DNA of 64,000 bases from Candidatus Magnetomicrobium cryptolimnococcus (lineage in GTDB: Bacteria; Nitrospirota; Thermodesulfovibrionia; Thermodesulfovibrionales; Magnetobacteriaceae), in NCBI GenBank assembly GCA_018606805.1, contig JAGYWI010000001.1, forward strand, positions 248,001 to 312,000, read 5' to 3'. The translations under genes were made by a program, and so were the position numbers. Position 1 is the first letter of the stretch. Each line of letters starts with the position of its first letter. The notes under the pieces are model-generated. The model searched no databases and had not been told where the DNA came from. It was given only the letters and a program-made list of their open reading frames with translations. Shown here in pieces: positions 46,450-56,182 of this stretch.

Positions 46450-49434
46450 TTACTCAAGATACAGCTTTTTCTTTGGAAACTTTTCAAGCATTCGGCTCAG
46501 TCTTCGAATTAACTCTGTATGGTCTTTTTTCAGAAGACGCGCATAGGCTTTAAGTTCTATGAACTTTTGATTTAGTCTCTTATCGTAAGGATAAACTGCC
46601 ATTAGCTCCTTATATGCCCTCATAGCTGTAAGAAATTTTTCTTCTTTTATCAATTTTTCGACAAACTTTAACTCTTCTGGTGTGGCAAGTTTAATCTCCT
46701 TAGGTATAGAATCAACCGGTTTGCCAACATTCACCTCTTCAGCAACAGGTGCCTTCACAGTAGGCTCAAAAATAGGCTCAGATGCCACCAAAGCCTCTTT
46801 CGCTACTACCTTATCCACCACAGGAGCTTGCATAGGCGCTTGTACTACCACCTCAGGCTCAAGCTGCTTACTTTCTAACGGCACTTCATAAGCAACCGGT
46901 TCATCTAAAACCCTATCATAGGTGCCTTCACGCTCCTCACTAACACTGCGTAAATCCTCTCCTGCATCAAGCCCAAAGCCCTCTACATCTTTTAACTCAT
47001 CTATTTGCTCATCTGAAAAAGACACATCAGTGTCTTCATAATTTACACTTTCAATAGACACTTCCTCTTCAAGTGCCTCTTCCCCAGTAGCCTCAAAATC
47101 ACTAATTTCTACCATTATATCTGTATCTTGCCCTACATCTTCAAAAGAATCGTTGGCTAATACACCTATATCATCAGCCTCTATATCTTGCCTTTCACCA
47201 ACTTGCCTTTCGTAAACCCCTTCATTCCAATTAACCTCCTCCTCTTTATTATCTCCCTGTATAACCTCCACATCCTCACCTAATAAATCAGATACCTCCA
47301 AAACCGGCTCTTCCACCTCTATTTCTGATATTGCAATATCATCACTGTCTTCTTCTTTAAAATCTAAAATGTCAACCGGCAACTCCTCTATATCAAGCAC
47401 ATCATCATCCGTACTATCCTTACCCAACTGTTCTTCTTCATCCAAAACCTCTATATCAAGCACCCGCCCTTGTTCTTCATTGGCACTAGCATTAACAAGC
47501 TCCTCAACAAAGGCTTCCTCTTCAAGGGTGTCAGCAAAACTCTCCAAAACTACTTTTTCTATATCCTTTTCTATAGCTAAGACATCAGCCCCACCATCCT
47601 CTTCTTCTTTGTCTTGTTCTTTATTATTATTAAATAGTGGCACATCAGACATCATCTCATCTTTCATAACATCTGCTATAACATCTGCCACCTGCCATTC
47701 ATCTCCCGTGGAAAGCTCTACTTCCTCTATAGGCATCTCTATATCAACTTCATCTTCTATACCTGCCTTATTATTTAAAACTGGGGAATCTGTCCCTTGT
47801 ACTTCATAAGATGGCACATCAGATTCAAATTCCTCATCCTCAAATTTCTCCACATCCAAAATGTCATCTGCATTCAAAATACTTTTATCCTGCTCACTAT
47901 CTACCTTTGTTGCACCATACTCGGCAAACTCTGATAACGATTTCTCAAACTCTGCTATCTCCTTTTCCAACTCAAGCGTATTCACATCATCGTAGTCAAT
48001 TGGTATGTCTAAATTCACTTCTTCTATATTCATATCGAAATCCGAATCATCAGCATAGGCATCAAAATTAACATTATCAGCCCTTATATCATCATTAGCA
48101 CCAAGCTTCGCATTAGAGGCCTTTTCTTCAATATCATTTATATCCTCAATATCAACCCGCTCAACCTCCCTAACAGCATCTCCGGGCTCAAACGGTTCCA
48201 CCTGTACATCGGTAACCCTATCTTCAATATCCTCCAGCTTCTCCACTACAGGCTCTACAACCTCCTCCACCTCATCACTATTAAATATAGGTTGTCCCTG
48301 CCTATCGTTTAAAATCTCATTAAGGGAATCAATCTCTGGAAAGTCAATCTTCAACTCCGGTGGCACTTGCCTATCCTCATCCAAAGCGTTACTTTCATTA
48401 GCATTTTCATAACTCCCCTCTTCCTCTAAATACTCTGCAACACCTGCCCGTAAATCCACACCTAGCTTTAAAAGCTCATCCTCTATTAAATCAAACTCAA
48501 GGTCTGGCAGCTCATCATCGTCAGCACCGTCATCATCCATTGCCATATGTTCATCAGTTAAATCAATAGACTCATCTAATGATTCATTCTCTAATTCATC
48601 ATCTTCATCATCTGATACACTATCATTCTCATCTGTCTCAGGTTCAAGCAACAATTCGGATTCATCATCTTTAGCATCCTCTCTGTCCTGTATATCAGTA
48701 TAATCTTCCAAAGTTTCACTGCCTTTTGCTAAGTTATTTGACCCATCTTTTGTTATTTGCTCTTTTATTATATGCCCTTTTTGTGCAAATCCATTAAGTT
48801 GCACACCATCGCTTAACACATCATCAAGTACTATTTCCTTAGACTTTAAATCTTCACGTTTATCCTGTTTTTTAGTATATTGTTCTTCGTAACTACCAAC
48901 CGCCAAATCATGTATATCAAAGCCTTCCACTTGTTTTTTCTCATCTTCCTCATCACTACTTTCAGCCATAGCGGTTAAAGTAGCCACCTCAGCATTACGC
49001 TCAGATACGTTTTGCCCCTGTGAAGAAGTTTTGTTTAATGCTGCAGCAGCCCTTGTATCATTAGGCGATAATGTCAAAATACGTTCGTATAGCACCGTAG
49101 AGTCATCCACTCTTCCCATAGATTCATATAACCGAGCAAGCCCTTTTAACGCTACTATATTGTCAGGCTCTTTATGAATGACCTCCTCAAACAACTCAAC
49201 GGCATTATCCGGATAGCCGTTAACCATGTATATATCACCAAGTGCTATACTAGCAGGTATGAAATCAGGATGTTTTTTAATACAAAGCTTAAGCGCCTTA
49301 ACAGCTTCATCAGCCCTCTCTATTTCCATGTACTCATTTGCAAGCGATATAAACAGCTCCGGCTCTGATTTTTTTAAAAGCTGCTTTTTAATATTCCTGA
49401 TCTTTTTAATACTTTTAACATTTTTATTTGCCAT
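46450..49434 (-). CDS. Very acidic TPR protein with long disordered centre
   Basis: Residues ~10-135 carry about three tetratricopeptide repeats (FISLANEYMEIERADEAVKA, IALGDIYMVNGYPDNAVELF, LARLYESMGRVDDSTVLYER). The next ~750 residues are extraordinarily rich in Asp/Glu (DEDDELENESLDESIDLTDE and similar) and probably disordered. A basic helical C-terminus (ELKFVEKLIKEEKFLTAMRA) looks like a final TPR pair. The layout is somewhat FimV-like but there is no LysM or membrane helix. It lies 3 bases after the M24 peptidase ATG side, in a housekeeping operon; the role is unknown. Confidence 0.85.
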   Translation of the reverse strand: MANKNVKSIKKIRNIKKQLLKKSEPELFISLANEYMEIERADEAVKALKLCIKKHPDFIPASIALGDIYMVNGYPDNAVELFEEVIHKEPDNIVALKGLARLYESMGRVDDSTVLYERILTLSPNDTRAAAALNKTSSQGQNVSERNAEVATLTAMAESSDEEDEKKQVEGFDIHDLAVGSYEEQYTKKQDKREDLKSKEIVLDDVLSDGVQLNGFAQKGHIIKEQITKDGSNNLAKGSETLEDYTDIQDREDAKDDESELLLEPETDENDSVSDDEDDELENESLDESIDLTDEHMAMDDDGADDDELPDLEFDLIEDELLKLGVDLRAGVAEYLEEEGSYENANESNALDEDRQVPPELKIDFPEIDSLNEILNDRQGQPIFNSDEVEEVVEPVVEKLEDIEDRVTDVQVEPFEPGDAVREVERVDIEDINDIEEKASNAKLGANDDIRADNVNFDAYADDSDFDMNIEEVNLDIPIDYDDVNTLELEKEIAEFEKSLSEFAEYGATKVDSEQDKSILNADDILDVEKFEDEEFESDVPSYEVQGTDSPVLNNKAGIEDEVDIEMPIEEVELSTGDEWQVADVIADVMKDEMMSDVPLFNNNKEQDKEEEDGGADVLAIEKDIEKVVLESFADTLEEEAFVEELVNASANEEQGRVLDIEVLDEEEQLGKDSTDDDVLDIEELPVDILDFKEEDSDDIAISEIEVEEPVLEVSDLLGEDVEVIQGDNKEEEVNWNEGVYERQVGERQDIEADDIGVLANDSFEDVGQDTDIMVEISDFEATGEEALEEEVSIESVNYEDTDVSFSDEQIDELKDVEGFGLDAGEDLRSVSEEREGTYDRVLDEPVAYEVPLESKQLEPEVVVQAPMQAPVVDKVVAKEALVASEPIFEPTVKAPVAEEVNVGKPVDSIPKEIKLATPEELKFVEKLIKEEKFLTAMRAYKELMAVYPYDKRLNQKFIELKAYARLLKKDHTELIRRLSRMLEKFPKKKLYLE

Positions 49435-49445
49435 ATTATTTTCTC

Positions 49446-50651
49446 TTAATTATTCATAAAGCCTTCTGTTTGCAAAACTTTATTGTAAATCTCGTAAGCC
49501 ACATCCTCCTTAGACAACCTTGGCAAAGCGTACTCATAGTTGTTAGTTATTATTGTAACCACATTCGTATCCGTTTCAAACCCAGCCCCTTCAACAGTAA
49601 GGTCATTAAATACAATCATATCAAGCCCCTTACGTACAAGCTTCTCCTTAGCCCTATTAATATTATTGCCAGATTCCAAAGAAAACCCCACTTTAAATAT
49701 ATTTAAATGCCCCAAAACCTTTGACACATTTGCAACAATATCATTGGTTTTTTGTAAATGCAACTCTAAGGTATCCAAACGCTTAATTTTCCCAGACACA
49801 CTTTCTACCGGCGCATAATCGCCAACAGCCGCTGCCATAACCAAGATATTAGCTCCCCGCACTTTATCATAAACGGCACTTTCCATATCCCTTGCCCGTT
49901 CGACCGATACAACATCCATAAATGACGGCAATTTCTGATTAGTTGGACCACTTATAAGCGTAACCTGAGCCCCTCGACTATAGGCGGCCATAGCAAGAGC
50001 CATACCCATTTTACCTGATGACCTGTTTGTTATAAACCGTACATCGTCAATATACTCTCTCGTAGGCCCTGAGGTAACAACCACCCGAAGCCCCTTCATA
50101 TCCTGCGTTATTGCTGCACGTTTAACCTGCGCTACTATTACATCAAGCTCGGCCATTCGCCCAACCCCTTCCTCCCCACAGGCAAGATGACCACTTTCAC
50201 TTTCAATGAAAACAATCCCCTTTGCCTTTAGGTAGTCCACCTTATCTTTAAATATAGGATTTGTATACATACGCCAGTTCATAGCAGGTGCTATCAGCAC
50301 TGGTACATCGCAAGACATAAAAACAGTTGTCAGAAGGTTATCAGCAATACCCCCTGCAAACTTACTTATTGTGTTTAACGTAGACGGGGCAACCAAAAGA
50401 CAAGAGGCCTCCTTTACAACATTAATATGCGCCATCGGCGTTTCAAACATATCACCCAATACCTGATTTTCTGAAACCACCTCTAACGTCATAGGCGTTA
50501 CAAAATTCTTAGCCCCATCCGTTACAATAACCTGCACATCCATCCCCGCACACTTTAAATCCCTAACAAGCTGTGGCGTCTTATATGCAGCTATACTTGC
50601 CGTAACACCCATTAAAACTGTTGTTTTATCTTTAGTATCAGGCACATTCAT
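49446..50651 (-). CDS. coaBC: Bifunctional CoaBC (phosphopantothenoylcysteine decarboxylase/synthetase)
   Basis: The protein catalyses two steps of coenzyme A synthesis. The N-terminal flavoprotein domain (residues 1-180) has LMGVTASIAAYKTPQLVRDL and the catalytic-His and PAMNWRMYTNP segments. The C-terminal CoaB domain opens VVTSGPTREYIDDVRFITN and holds SGKMGMALAMAAYSRGAQVT and the KKxNDI-like QKTNDIVANV. The length (401) is normal. It follows rpoZ by 6 bases, a typical gmk-rpoZ-coaBC order. Confidence 0.96.
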   Translation of the reverse strand: MNVPDTKDKTTVLMGVTASIAAYKTPQLVRDLKCAGMDVQVIVTDGAKNFVTPMTLEVVSENQVLGDMFETPMAHINVVKEASCLLVAPSTLNTISKFAGGIADNLLTTVFMSCDVPVLIAPAMNWRMYTNPIFKDKVDYLKAKGIVFIESESGHLACGEEGVGRMAELDVIVAQVKRAAITQDMKGLRVVVTSGPTREYIDDVRFITNRSSGKMGMALAMAAYSRGAQVTLISGPTNQKLPSFMDVVSVERARDMESAVYDKVRGANILVMAAAVGDYAPVESVSGKIKRLDTLELHLQKTNDIVANVSKVLGHLNIFKVGFSLESGNNINRAKEKLVRKGLDMIVFNDLTVEGAGFETDTNVVTIITNNYEYALPRLSKEDVAYEIYNKVLQTEGFMNN

Positions 50652-50657
50652 ATAATG

Positions 50658-51197
50658 CTATTCATAATCATCCGAGGCTATATCATCCCCGTCCCCGTAA
50701 CTACCATCCATCTCATCCCCACCATCGTATTCACCAGCGGGTGTTTCATCACCAGTATAATCATCTACCCGTTCAATTTCATCAACCAGATCGCCTGCGC
50801 CTTCATCATCTTTAGAAGAAGCAACACCCGAAAATAACTTTTCAATGGACGGAATACCCGGCTCAACCTTCTCATCAAGATAAAACTTAAGGTCTCTTTC
50901 AAGCTCAGTAAGGTCCTCATGCTCTGATTCCCGTTTCTTTTCCTCCAGAAATTTCTTATAATCAAGTTTTTTAGCCTCTTCTTTTGCCTGCTTAGCCTCT
51001 TCTCCGGTTATAAAATCCAGCTTATAATTAACAGCTTCGTATAGTGCAATAGAAGTTACCTTTTTAGCCTTAGTAGACATCTTTGGCTGTGCCGATTGTG
51101 CTAGTTCCTTTGCCCTTTGCGCTATTATATTAACAAGCCGAAAACGGCCATCAATCTTTTCTTTATCAAATTCAATAGGTAATGAAATGATATCCAT
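50658..51197 (-). CDS. rpoZ: RNA polymerase omega subunit with long acidic extension
   Basis: Residues ~1-70 match omega: DKEKIDGRFRLVNIIAQRAK, KVTSIALYEAVNYKLDFITG. A further ~110 residues follow that ordinary omega lacks: a helical charged segment and a tail of Asp/Gly/Glu (DYTGDETPAGEYDGGDEMDG). Omega helps fold the beta' subunit. Two ATGs are adjacent; the second (51197) is better spaced from AAGGGGG. The position between gmk and coaBC supports the assignment. Confidence 0.88.
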   Translation of the reverse strand: MDIISLPIEFDKEKIDGRFRLVNIIAQRAKELAQSAQPKMSTKAKKVTSIALYEAVNYKLDFITGEEAKQAKEEAKKLDYKKFLEEKKRESEHEDLTELERDLKFYLDEKVEPGIPSIEKLFSGVASSKDDEGAGDLVDEIERVDDYTGDETPAGEYDGGDEMDGSYGDGDDIASDDYE

Positions 51198-51272
51198 CAT
51201 ACCCCCTTAGTTTGTTACAAACTATATCTATGTTTAATAACTTAATCTTTCCAATATTAATGACCTTAAACA

Positions 51273-51905
51273 CTACGTTTGTTTACCCAAAAAAGTATTT
51301 TCCAACCACGTCATGTTTAAGCCACTAGTTAGCAACCTTCTTGCTATTATTATTGATTCAATATCCTTAAAGGCGGTTTCAAAGTCATCGTTAATGACCA
51401 CATAATCATAAAAATGAAAATCCTTCATTTCATCAATAGCCCTAGCAAGCCTCTTTTCAACAACATCAGGTGCATCCGTACTCCGTTTAACAAGCCTCCG
51501 TCGCAGTTCATCCAGAGACGGGGGAAATATAAAGATATACACCCCATCCAGTTTCTGCTGCCTAAACTGTTTAGCCCCCTGCGTATCTATATCAAGTAAG
51601 ACATCAGCCCCAGATGCCAAAATATCTTCTACTCGTTTCTTAGCCGTACCGTAATAGTTACCATGCACCTGTGCCCACTCTAAAAACTCCCCCCCTTTAA
51701 GCATATGTTTGAAAATCTCAGGCGTAATAAAGGTATAGTCCACATCCTGTGCCTCACCAGCCCTCATTTGGCGTGTGGTATAGGATACCGATTCCCGTAT
51801 GCCCGGCAGTGTATCCAGTATGCGTCCAGCAAGCGATGTCTTGCCTGTACCTGACGGGGCGGAAATTATAAACAAACAGCCTTTGCTTATTCTACGTCTC
51901 TTCAT
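51273..51905 (-). CDS. gmk: Guanylate kinase
   Basis: Gmk phosphorylates GMP to GDP, the step after guaBA. It shows the P-loop [13 protein letters not shown], the GMP-binding [14 protein letters not shown] and [10 protein letters not shown] segments, and a [14 protein letters not shown] motif. I prefer the ATG at 51905 ([12 protein letters not shown]), which has GGGGA upstream and overlaps the RemA-like gene by 14 bases; the frame opens at 51935. Confidence 0.96.
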   Translation of the reverse strand: MKRRRISKGCLFIISAPSGTGKTSLAGRILDTLPGIRESVSYTTRQMRAGEAQDVDYTFITPEIFKHMLKGGEFLEWAQVHGNYYGTAKKRVEDILASGADVLLDIDTQGAKQFRQQKLDGVYIFIFPPSLDELRRRLVKRSTDAPDVVEKRLARAIDEMKDFHFYDYVVINDDFETAFKDIESIIIARRLLTSGLNMTWLENTFLGKQT

Positions 51906-52182
51906 CTTTCCCCGATTTCCCATTTTTATCTGCAAAACGTTGTGTTAACGTCTCCGTTTGTAGTGCCGACAGAATTATATGATCACTATCAGTCACAATA
52001 ATAGAACGCGTTCGCCTACCTTCGGTGGCATCTATAAGTTTCCCCATCTTCTTTGCCTCTTCTCTCAAACGCTTCATAGGCGCCGATGCAGATGTCAATA
52101 TAGTAACTACCCTATTTACAGCTATAACATTACCAAACCCTATATTCACTAAAACAGGTAGCGCCTTATCCTTTTTAATCAA
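51892..52182 (-). CDS. RemA-like (DUF370) regulatory protein
   Basis: The 96-residue protein matches DUF370/Rem[41 protein letters not shown] and [20 protein letters not shown]. RemA is a DNA-binding activator of matrix and osmoprotection genes in Bacillus; elsewhere the family sits beside gmk and yicC as here. The start is TTG at 52182 with GGAG upstream. The C-terminal tail ([16 protein letters not shown]) extends beyond the Bacillus core. Confidence 0.9.
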   Translation of the reverse strand: MIKKDKALPVLVNIGFGNVIAVNRVVTILTSASAPMKRLREEAKKMGKLIDATEGRRTRSIIVTDSDHIILSALQTETLTQRFADKNGKSGKDEET

Positions 52183-52239
52183 CCGTAAGCTCTCCTTTTA
52201 GTTTTTGTTTTACAGCCCATTCTAAATAATGCGATAAGC

Positions 52240-53088
52240 TTACTGTATATTTTGTACTTGTTCCCTTAACTGCTCAATCTTATTCTTAAGTTCAACCGTA
52301 AGGGCTACAATATCATATTCTTGAGACTTAGCCGCTATCGTGTTAGTTTCCCTGTAAAGTTCCTGTACAATAAAGTCTAATTTTTTACCTACTATTGCAT
52401 TATTAAAAAGGCTGCCGGCAAACTGTTTCACGTGGCTTTTAAGCCTATCAATCTCCTCTCTTATATCCGTCTTTTCAGCAAGATATGCAGCCTCTTGCAA
52501 AAGCCGCTCCCTATCGTTAACAATCTGACCTATCAGCTCGTTTAACCGCTTTTCAATCCGCACTATAGCCCTATCACAAAACCCCTTGCTTTTTTCCTCT
52601 ATTTTATTAGTAATCCGCTCTATATCATTAATACCAATATTTATCTCATTTAAAATGCTCTGAGCCTCTGCCACTCTCATACTACAAAGCTCATCCAAAG
52701 CACTATTTAAAAGCTCTAAAAGAAGCCCTTCTTCTACTTCCTCTGGCTCAGACATAAAAGCATCCTTAAAAGACAGAACCGTGCTTACGTCCATTGTACC
52801 TTCTAAGTTATAGTCATATTTTAGTTTTTTCATTGTATCTATAAGGTTTGCAACATAATTATTGTTAAGCAAAACCTTACCGGCATGTTCCGGTAAAAAT
52901 GAAATATACACATCCACATTACCACGGCGTATAACGCCTTTTATAGCATTTCTCAACACTATATCATACTTAATTAACGTTGCAGGCATTTTCATATTTA
53001 TATTTAAATAACGATGGTTAACCGAACGAATCTCAATACGTATCCCATCCTTTTCTTTACATCCATAACCAGTCATACTTTGTAACAT
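52240..53088 (-). CDS. YicC/YloC-family endoribonuclease
   Basis: The protein begins MLQSMTGYGCKEKDGIRIEI and continues with IRSVNHRYLNINMKMP, both signatures of YicC_N. The C-terminal DUF1732 domain is present (EEIDRLKSHVKQFAG, GKKLDFIVQELYRETNTIAA). E. coli YicC takes part in small-RNA turnover. 282 residues, normal. It is part of the yicC-remA-gmk-rpoZ-coaBC order seen in many bacteria. Confidence 0.94.
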   Translation of the reverse strand: MLQSMTGYGCKEKDGIRIEIRSVNHRYLNINMKMPATLIKYDIVLRNAIKGVIRRGNVDVYISFLPEHAGKVLLNNNYVANLIDTMKKLKYDYNLEGTMDVSTVLSFKDAFMSEPEEVEEGLLLELLNSALDELCSMRVAEAQSILNEINIGINDIERITNKIEEKSKGFCDRAIVRIEKRLNELIGQIVNDRERLLQEAAYLAEKTDIREEIDRLKSHVKQFAGSLFNNAIVGKKLDFIVQELYRETNTIAAKSQEYDIVALTVELKNKIEQLREQVQNIQ

Positions 53089-53131
53089 AAAATATTGCGA
53101 CCTCTCAATTTATAATAATCGAAATCAGTTC

Positions 53132-54430
53132 TTAGGAAAAGTTTATCTTTTGTTTATTATAAGCCGCCTGCTTTCCCTTAATGCACCCCAAAACTCCCTC
53201 TAAAGGAACCTCTTCTTGTGTGTGATTAACAAGGTCTTTAAAAATAACAGCATTTTTATTGATTTCCTCTTCCCCTATAATTATAACAAAGCGAGCTGCC
53301 ATTTTATCAGCCCTTTTCAACTGGTTTTTAAGCGTATGTAAAGCATTACCAATTTCCGTATAAACCCCTGCCTGACGATACCTTGTGGATAACTTAAAAG
53401 CCATCCGCTGGGCCTCTTTGCCTAAAACAGCAAAAAAGATTAACGGTGCACACACATAAACATCCAACCTCTGTCTTAATAGCTCAGCAAGCCTCTCCAC
53501 TCCAATTGCAAAACCAACAGCTGGTGTCTTTGGCCCACCAAAATCAGCAACAAGGTTATCATACCGCCCACCAGCAGCCACCGCCTTTTGAGCGCCAAGG
53601 TGCTCTGTCGTAAACTCAAATGCTGTTTTTGTATAATAATCAAGCCCCCTTACTATTTCAGGGTTTTCCACGTATTTTATATCTATTTCATTTAAAAAGC
53701 CCTTAAATGCTTCATCATGTTCTCGACATTCATCGCATACATACTCCGTAATAAGCGGAGCACCCTTTCTTAGCTCTATACATGTAGGCACTTTACAATC
53801 CAACACCCTTAGAGGGTTTTTAACTAATCGCACTTTACAATCATCACAAAGCATATTTGTTTTAGAGGCCTCAGAAGTAAAAAACCCAACTAAGGCATCT
53901 CTATATAATGGCCGACACAATCTACAACCCGTCGTGTTAACCTCAACCGTAACATCCGGTAGATGCAGTGCCTTAAAAATAGTATCTATCATGGAGATAA
54001 TCTCAGCATCTGCCACAGGGGCAGCATTACCTAAAAACTCAGCCCCTATTTGATAAAACTGGCGAAAACGGCCCTTTTGCGGTCTTTCATAACGAAACAT
54101 AGGTCCAATGTAATAGTACTTCCATGGCTGCGGCGTGTTATTAAGACCATGCTCTATATATGAACGCACTAAAGAAGCAGTCCCCTCCGGCCTCAGAGAT
54201 ATAGAACGCCCTGCCCTATCATTGAAAGTATACATCTCCTTCGACACTATATCAGAGGTTTCACCAATACCCCTAATAAATAGCTCAGTTGACTCTATTA
54301 TCGGAATGCGCAATTCCGTATAACCAAAGTTTTGCAAGACAGCCCTAGTGATTTCTTCAATCTTATTCCAAAGAAGAATCTCAGGCTGTAAAATGTCCAA
54401 AACCCCTTTAAGCGTGCTATAAGCTTTCAA
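53132..54430 (-). CDS. hisS: Histidyl-tRNA synthetase
   Basis: This is a class II synthetase with motif 2 RYERPQKGRFRQFYQIGAEF, the histidine-specific loops RGLDYYTKTAFEF and AAGGRYDNLV, and the anticodon-binding C-terminal domain (KRADKMAARFVIIIGEEEIN). The frame is open to a TTG at 54481, but homologues start close to the KGVLDILQPE segment. I therefore place the start at the TTG at 54430 (encoding residues M-K-A-Y-S-T-L-K-G), which overlaps the divIVA stop by 14 bases. This start is uncertain. Confidence 0.93.
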   Translation of the reverse strand: MKAYSTLKGVLDILQPEILLWNKIEEITRAVLQNFGYTELRIPIIESTELFIRGIGETSDIVSKEMYTFNDRAGRSISLRPEGTASLVRSYIEHGLNNTPQPWKYYYIGPMFRYERPQKGRFRQFYQIGAEFLGNAAPVADAEIISMIDTIFKALHLPDVTVEVNTTGCRLCRPLYRDALVGFFTSEASKTNMLCDDCKVRLVKNPLRVLDCKVPTCIELRKGAPLITEYVCDECREHDEAFKGFLNEIDIKYVENPEIVRGLDYYTKTAFEFTTEHLGAQKAVAAGGRYDNLVADFGGPKTPAVGFAIGVERLAELLRQRLDVYVCAPLIFFAVLGKEAQRMAFKLSTRYRQAGVYTEIGNALHTLKNQLKRADKMAARFVIIIGEEEINKNAVIFKDLVNHTQEEVPLEGVLGCIKGKQAAYNKQKINFS

Positions 54431-54917
54431 CTCTCGACTCTTTTTCGTATCTATCTGTTTCCCCTTCCCTTTCCGAATCAAACTCTATAGCGCGGATAAC
54501 ACTTTCAATAAGCCGCTTAACTTCCTCTTTATAGTGCCTGCGTATTCCCTTGAGGTCTACAATGTCTTCATGAATCTTAACAATTTTCTCCTGCGCCTGC
54601 TTAACGATGTTTTCAGCATTAAGCTCTGCTTCTCTCGTAATAAGCTCTGCTTCCTTGCGAGCATTATTCTTATACGCATCAATCATCTGCTGGGCAGTAA
54701 TAAGAGTGTCCTTCAAGGTTGACTCTATCGTCTTGTGCTCCTTCAACTGCTGCTCTATTATACTTATTTGTTCTTTAAGAGAGGTGTTTTCCCGTAATAG
54801 CTCCTCCATTTCCTCCCTGAGTATCTCTAAAAACGCATACACCTCCTCCATATCAAACCCTCTGAACTTGATCGGGAATTGCTTTTGTTGGATGTCAAGA
54901 GGAGTTATCCTCATCAT
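54417..54917 (-). CDS. DivIVA-domain coiled-coil protein
   Basis: The first 60 residues are the DivIVA lipid-binding and coiled-coil start: ITPLDIQQKQFPIKFRGFDM with the F-x-x-x-x-R-G-F/Y motif and EVYAFLEILREEMEELLREN. Long heptad coils follow to about residue 150. DivIVA proteins mark curved membranes at poles and septa and recruit division or growth proteins. Its neighbours yggT and proC match the yggT-divIVA layout of many bacteria. Confidence 0.92.
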   Translation of the reverse strand: MMRITPLDIQQKQFPIKFRGFDMEEVYAFLEILREEMEELLRENTSLKEQISIIEQQLKEHKTIESTLKDTLITAQQMIDAYKNNARKEAELITREAELNAENIVKQAQEKIVKIHEDIVDLKGIRRHYKEEVKRLIESVIRAIEFDSEREGETDRYEKESRVESL

Positions 54918-55048
54918 TTCCTCCTTAATCTAATACTCTATCCATGCTATAATACTGCCCGATGGCCTTTATATCTCTTTAGGGTAATAATTATATCATT
55001 AATTATGAGAAAAGTCACTATAATTAGTTGTTTCTATTAAAAAACGAA

Positions 55049-55345
55049 TTATAAACTTCTTCCAAGCTGTATAAGTGAAGTTATCAGAAATGACCTTAAA
55101 AACATTATCGCAAGAATAACCACCAATGGCGATATGTCTATACCACCAAGGACTCCAATTTTATTCCTTATAGGTCTAAACACTGGCTCCGTAAGCCCAT
55201 ATAAAACCCTCACTATTGGGTTAAACGGGTCAGGCCGTACCCACGTCAAAAGCGCTGCTATGATTATCACCCAAGTATACGCACTAAGCACTATATCAAG
55301 TACCTGCGCTACTGCTATAAGAAAGTTTCCTAAAAAATACATCAA
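55049..55345 (-). CDS. YggT family membrane protein
   Basis: The 98-residue protein has two helices (VLDIVLSAYTWVIIIAALLT; GGIDISPLVVILAIMFLRSF) around the conserved WVRPDPFNPIVRVLYGLTEP and PIRNKIG motif. YggT family members (YlmG in chloroplasts and cyanobacteria) act in division-related or ion homeostasis functions. It lies between proC and divIVA. Confidence 0.93.
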   Translation of the reverse strand: MMYFLGNFLIAVAQVLDIVLSAYTWVIIIAALLTWVRPDPFNPIVRVLYGLTEPVFRPIRNKIGVLGGIDISPLVVILAIMFLRSFLITSLIQLGRSL

Positions 55346-55360
55346 TTATCCTCCTGTGAA

Positions 55361-56155
55361 TTATTTCTGTATGGAAAGCTCTTGACTGCGCCTTGCCGCT
55401 TCTAAAATAGTCTCCCCAATTATATCTGCTACCGCATTATTATCAAGCACCCCAAGACCAGCCTCTGTGGTACCACCGGGTGAAGCAACCATTTTTATCA
55501 ACGCCTGCGCATCACTGACAAAACCGCTATCTAATAATTTAGCCGTACCCATTAAGGTTTGTAACACAAGCACTTTAGCCGTGCCTTCATCCATACCTTC
55601 TTTTATAGCCAGCTCAACCATCGCCTTTACAACATAAGCAATAAAGGCAGGACCACTTCCCGATAGCGCCGTAACCATATCCATACTCTTTTCATCCATA
55701 AAAAGCACCTTGCCTATTGAGGAAAATATGTTTTGAACCCCTTCCATATCCCCATCAAAGTCCTCCAAAACACTTATAACAGACATCCCTTCAAGCACCA
55801 ACGCTGGCGTATTTGGCATAACCCTTACAATTTTTTTTATGCCAAGCCTACCTTTTAAAAACTCCAACTTTATACCAGCAGCTATAGAAACAACCGTTTT
55901 ATTTGATAAATCAACCGTCATAAGCTCATCAAGAACTGCTGGTATTACCTGCGGCTTAACAGCCAACACTACGATTTTTACCATAGATACAAGCTCAACA
56001 TTACTGTCTATCAGCTTAATAGACGGATACTTTTTAATTAAATACTCCCGCCTACTTACCTGTGGCTCATATACACATATATTATCCATACCACCAGCCA
56101 AAAGCCCCTTTATTAAGGCTTCAGCCATATTCCCACCGCCAATAAAGCCAATCAT
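55361..56155 (-). CDS. proC: Pyrroline-5-carboxylate reductase
   Basis: ProC makes proline from pyrroline-5-carboxylate. It has the Rossmann loop IGFIGGGNMAEALIKGLL, the KPQVIPAVLDEL segment, RVMPNTPALVLEGMSVIS, the dimer and active-site region ALSGSGPAFIAYVVKAM, and the final VASPGGTTEAGLGVL. Normal length (264). The final proline step is here while proA is at 28152, so proline genes are dispersed. Confidence 0.96.
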   Translation of the reverse strand: MIGFIGGGNMAEALIKGLLAGGMDNICVYEPQVSRREYLIKKYPSIKLIDSNVELVSMVKIVVLAVKPQVIPAVLDELMTVDLSNKTVVSIAAGIKLEFLKGRLGIKKIVRVMPNTPALVLEGMSVISVLEDFDGDMEGVQNIFSSIGKVLFMDEKSMDMVTALSGSGPAFIAYVVKAMVELAIKEGMDEGTAKVLVLQTLMGTAKLLDSGFVSDAQALIKMVASPGGTTEAGLGVLDNNAVADIIGETILEAARRSQELSIQK

Positions 56156-56182
56156 AAACAGTCCTCCAAAAACCCAACAAAT

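Noticed and set aside
47369-48071. Ser/Thr-rich plus-strand frames opposite the acidic TPR protein
   Set aside because: They are the complement of Asp/Glu codons and have no protein features.
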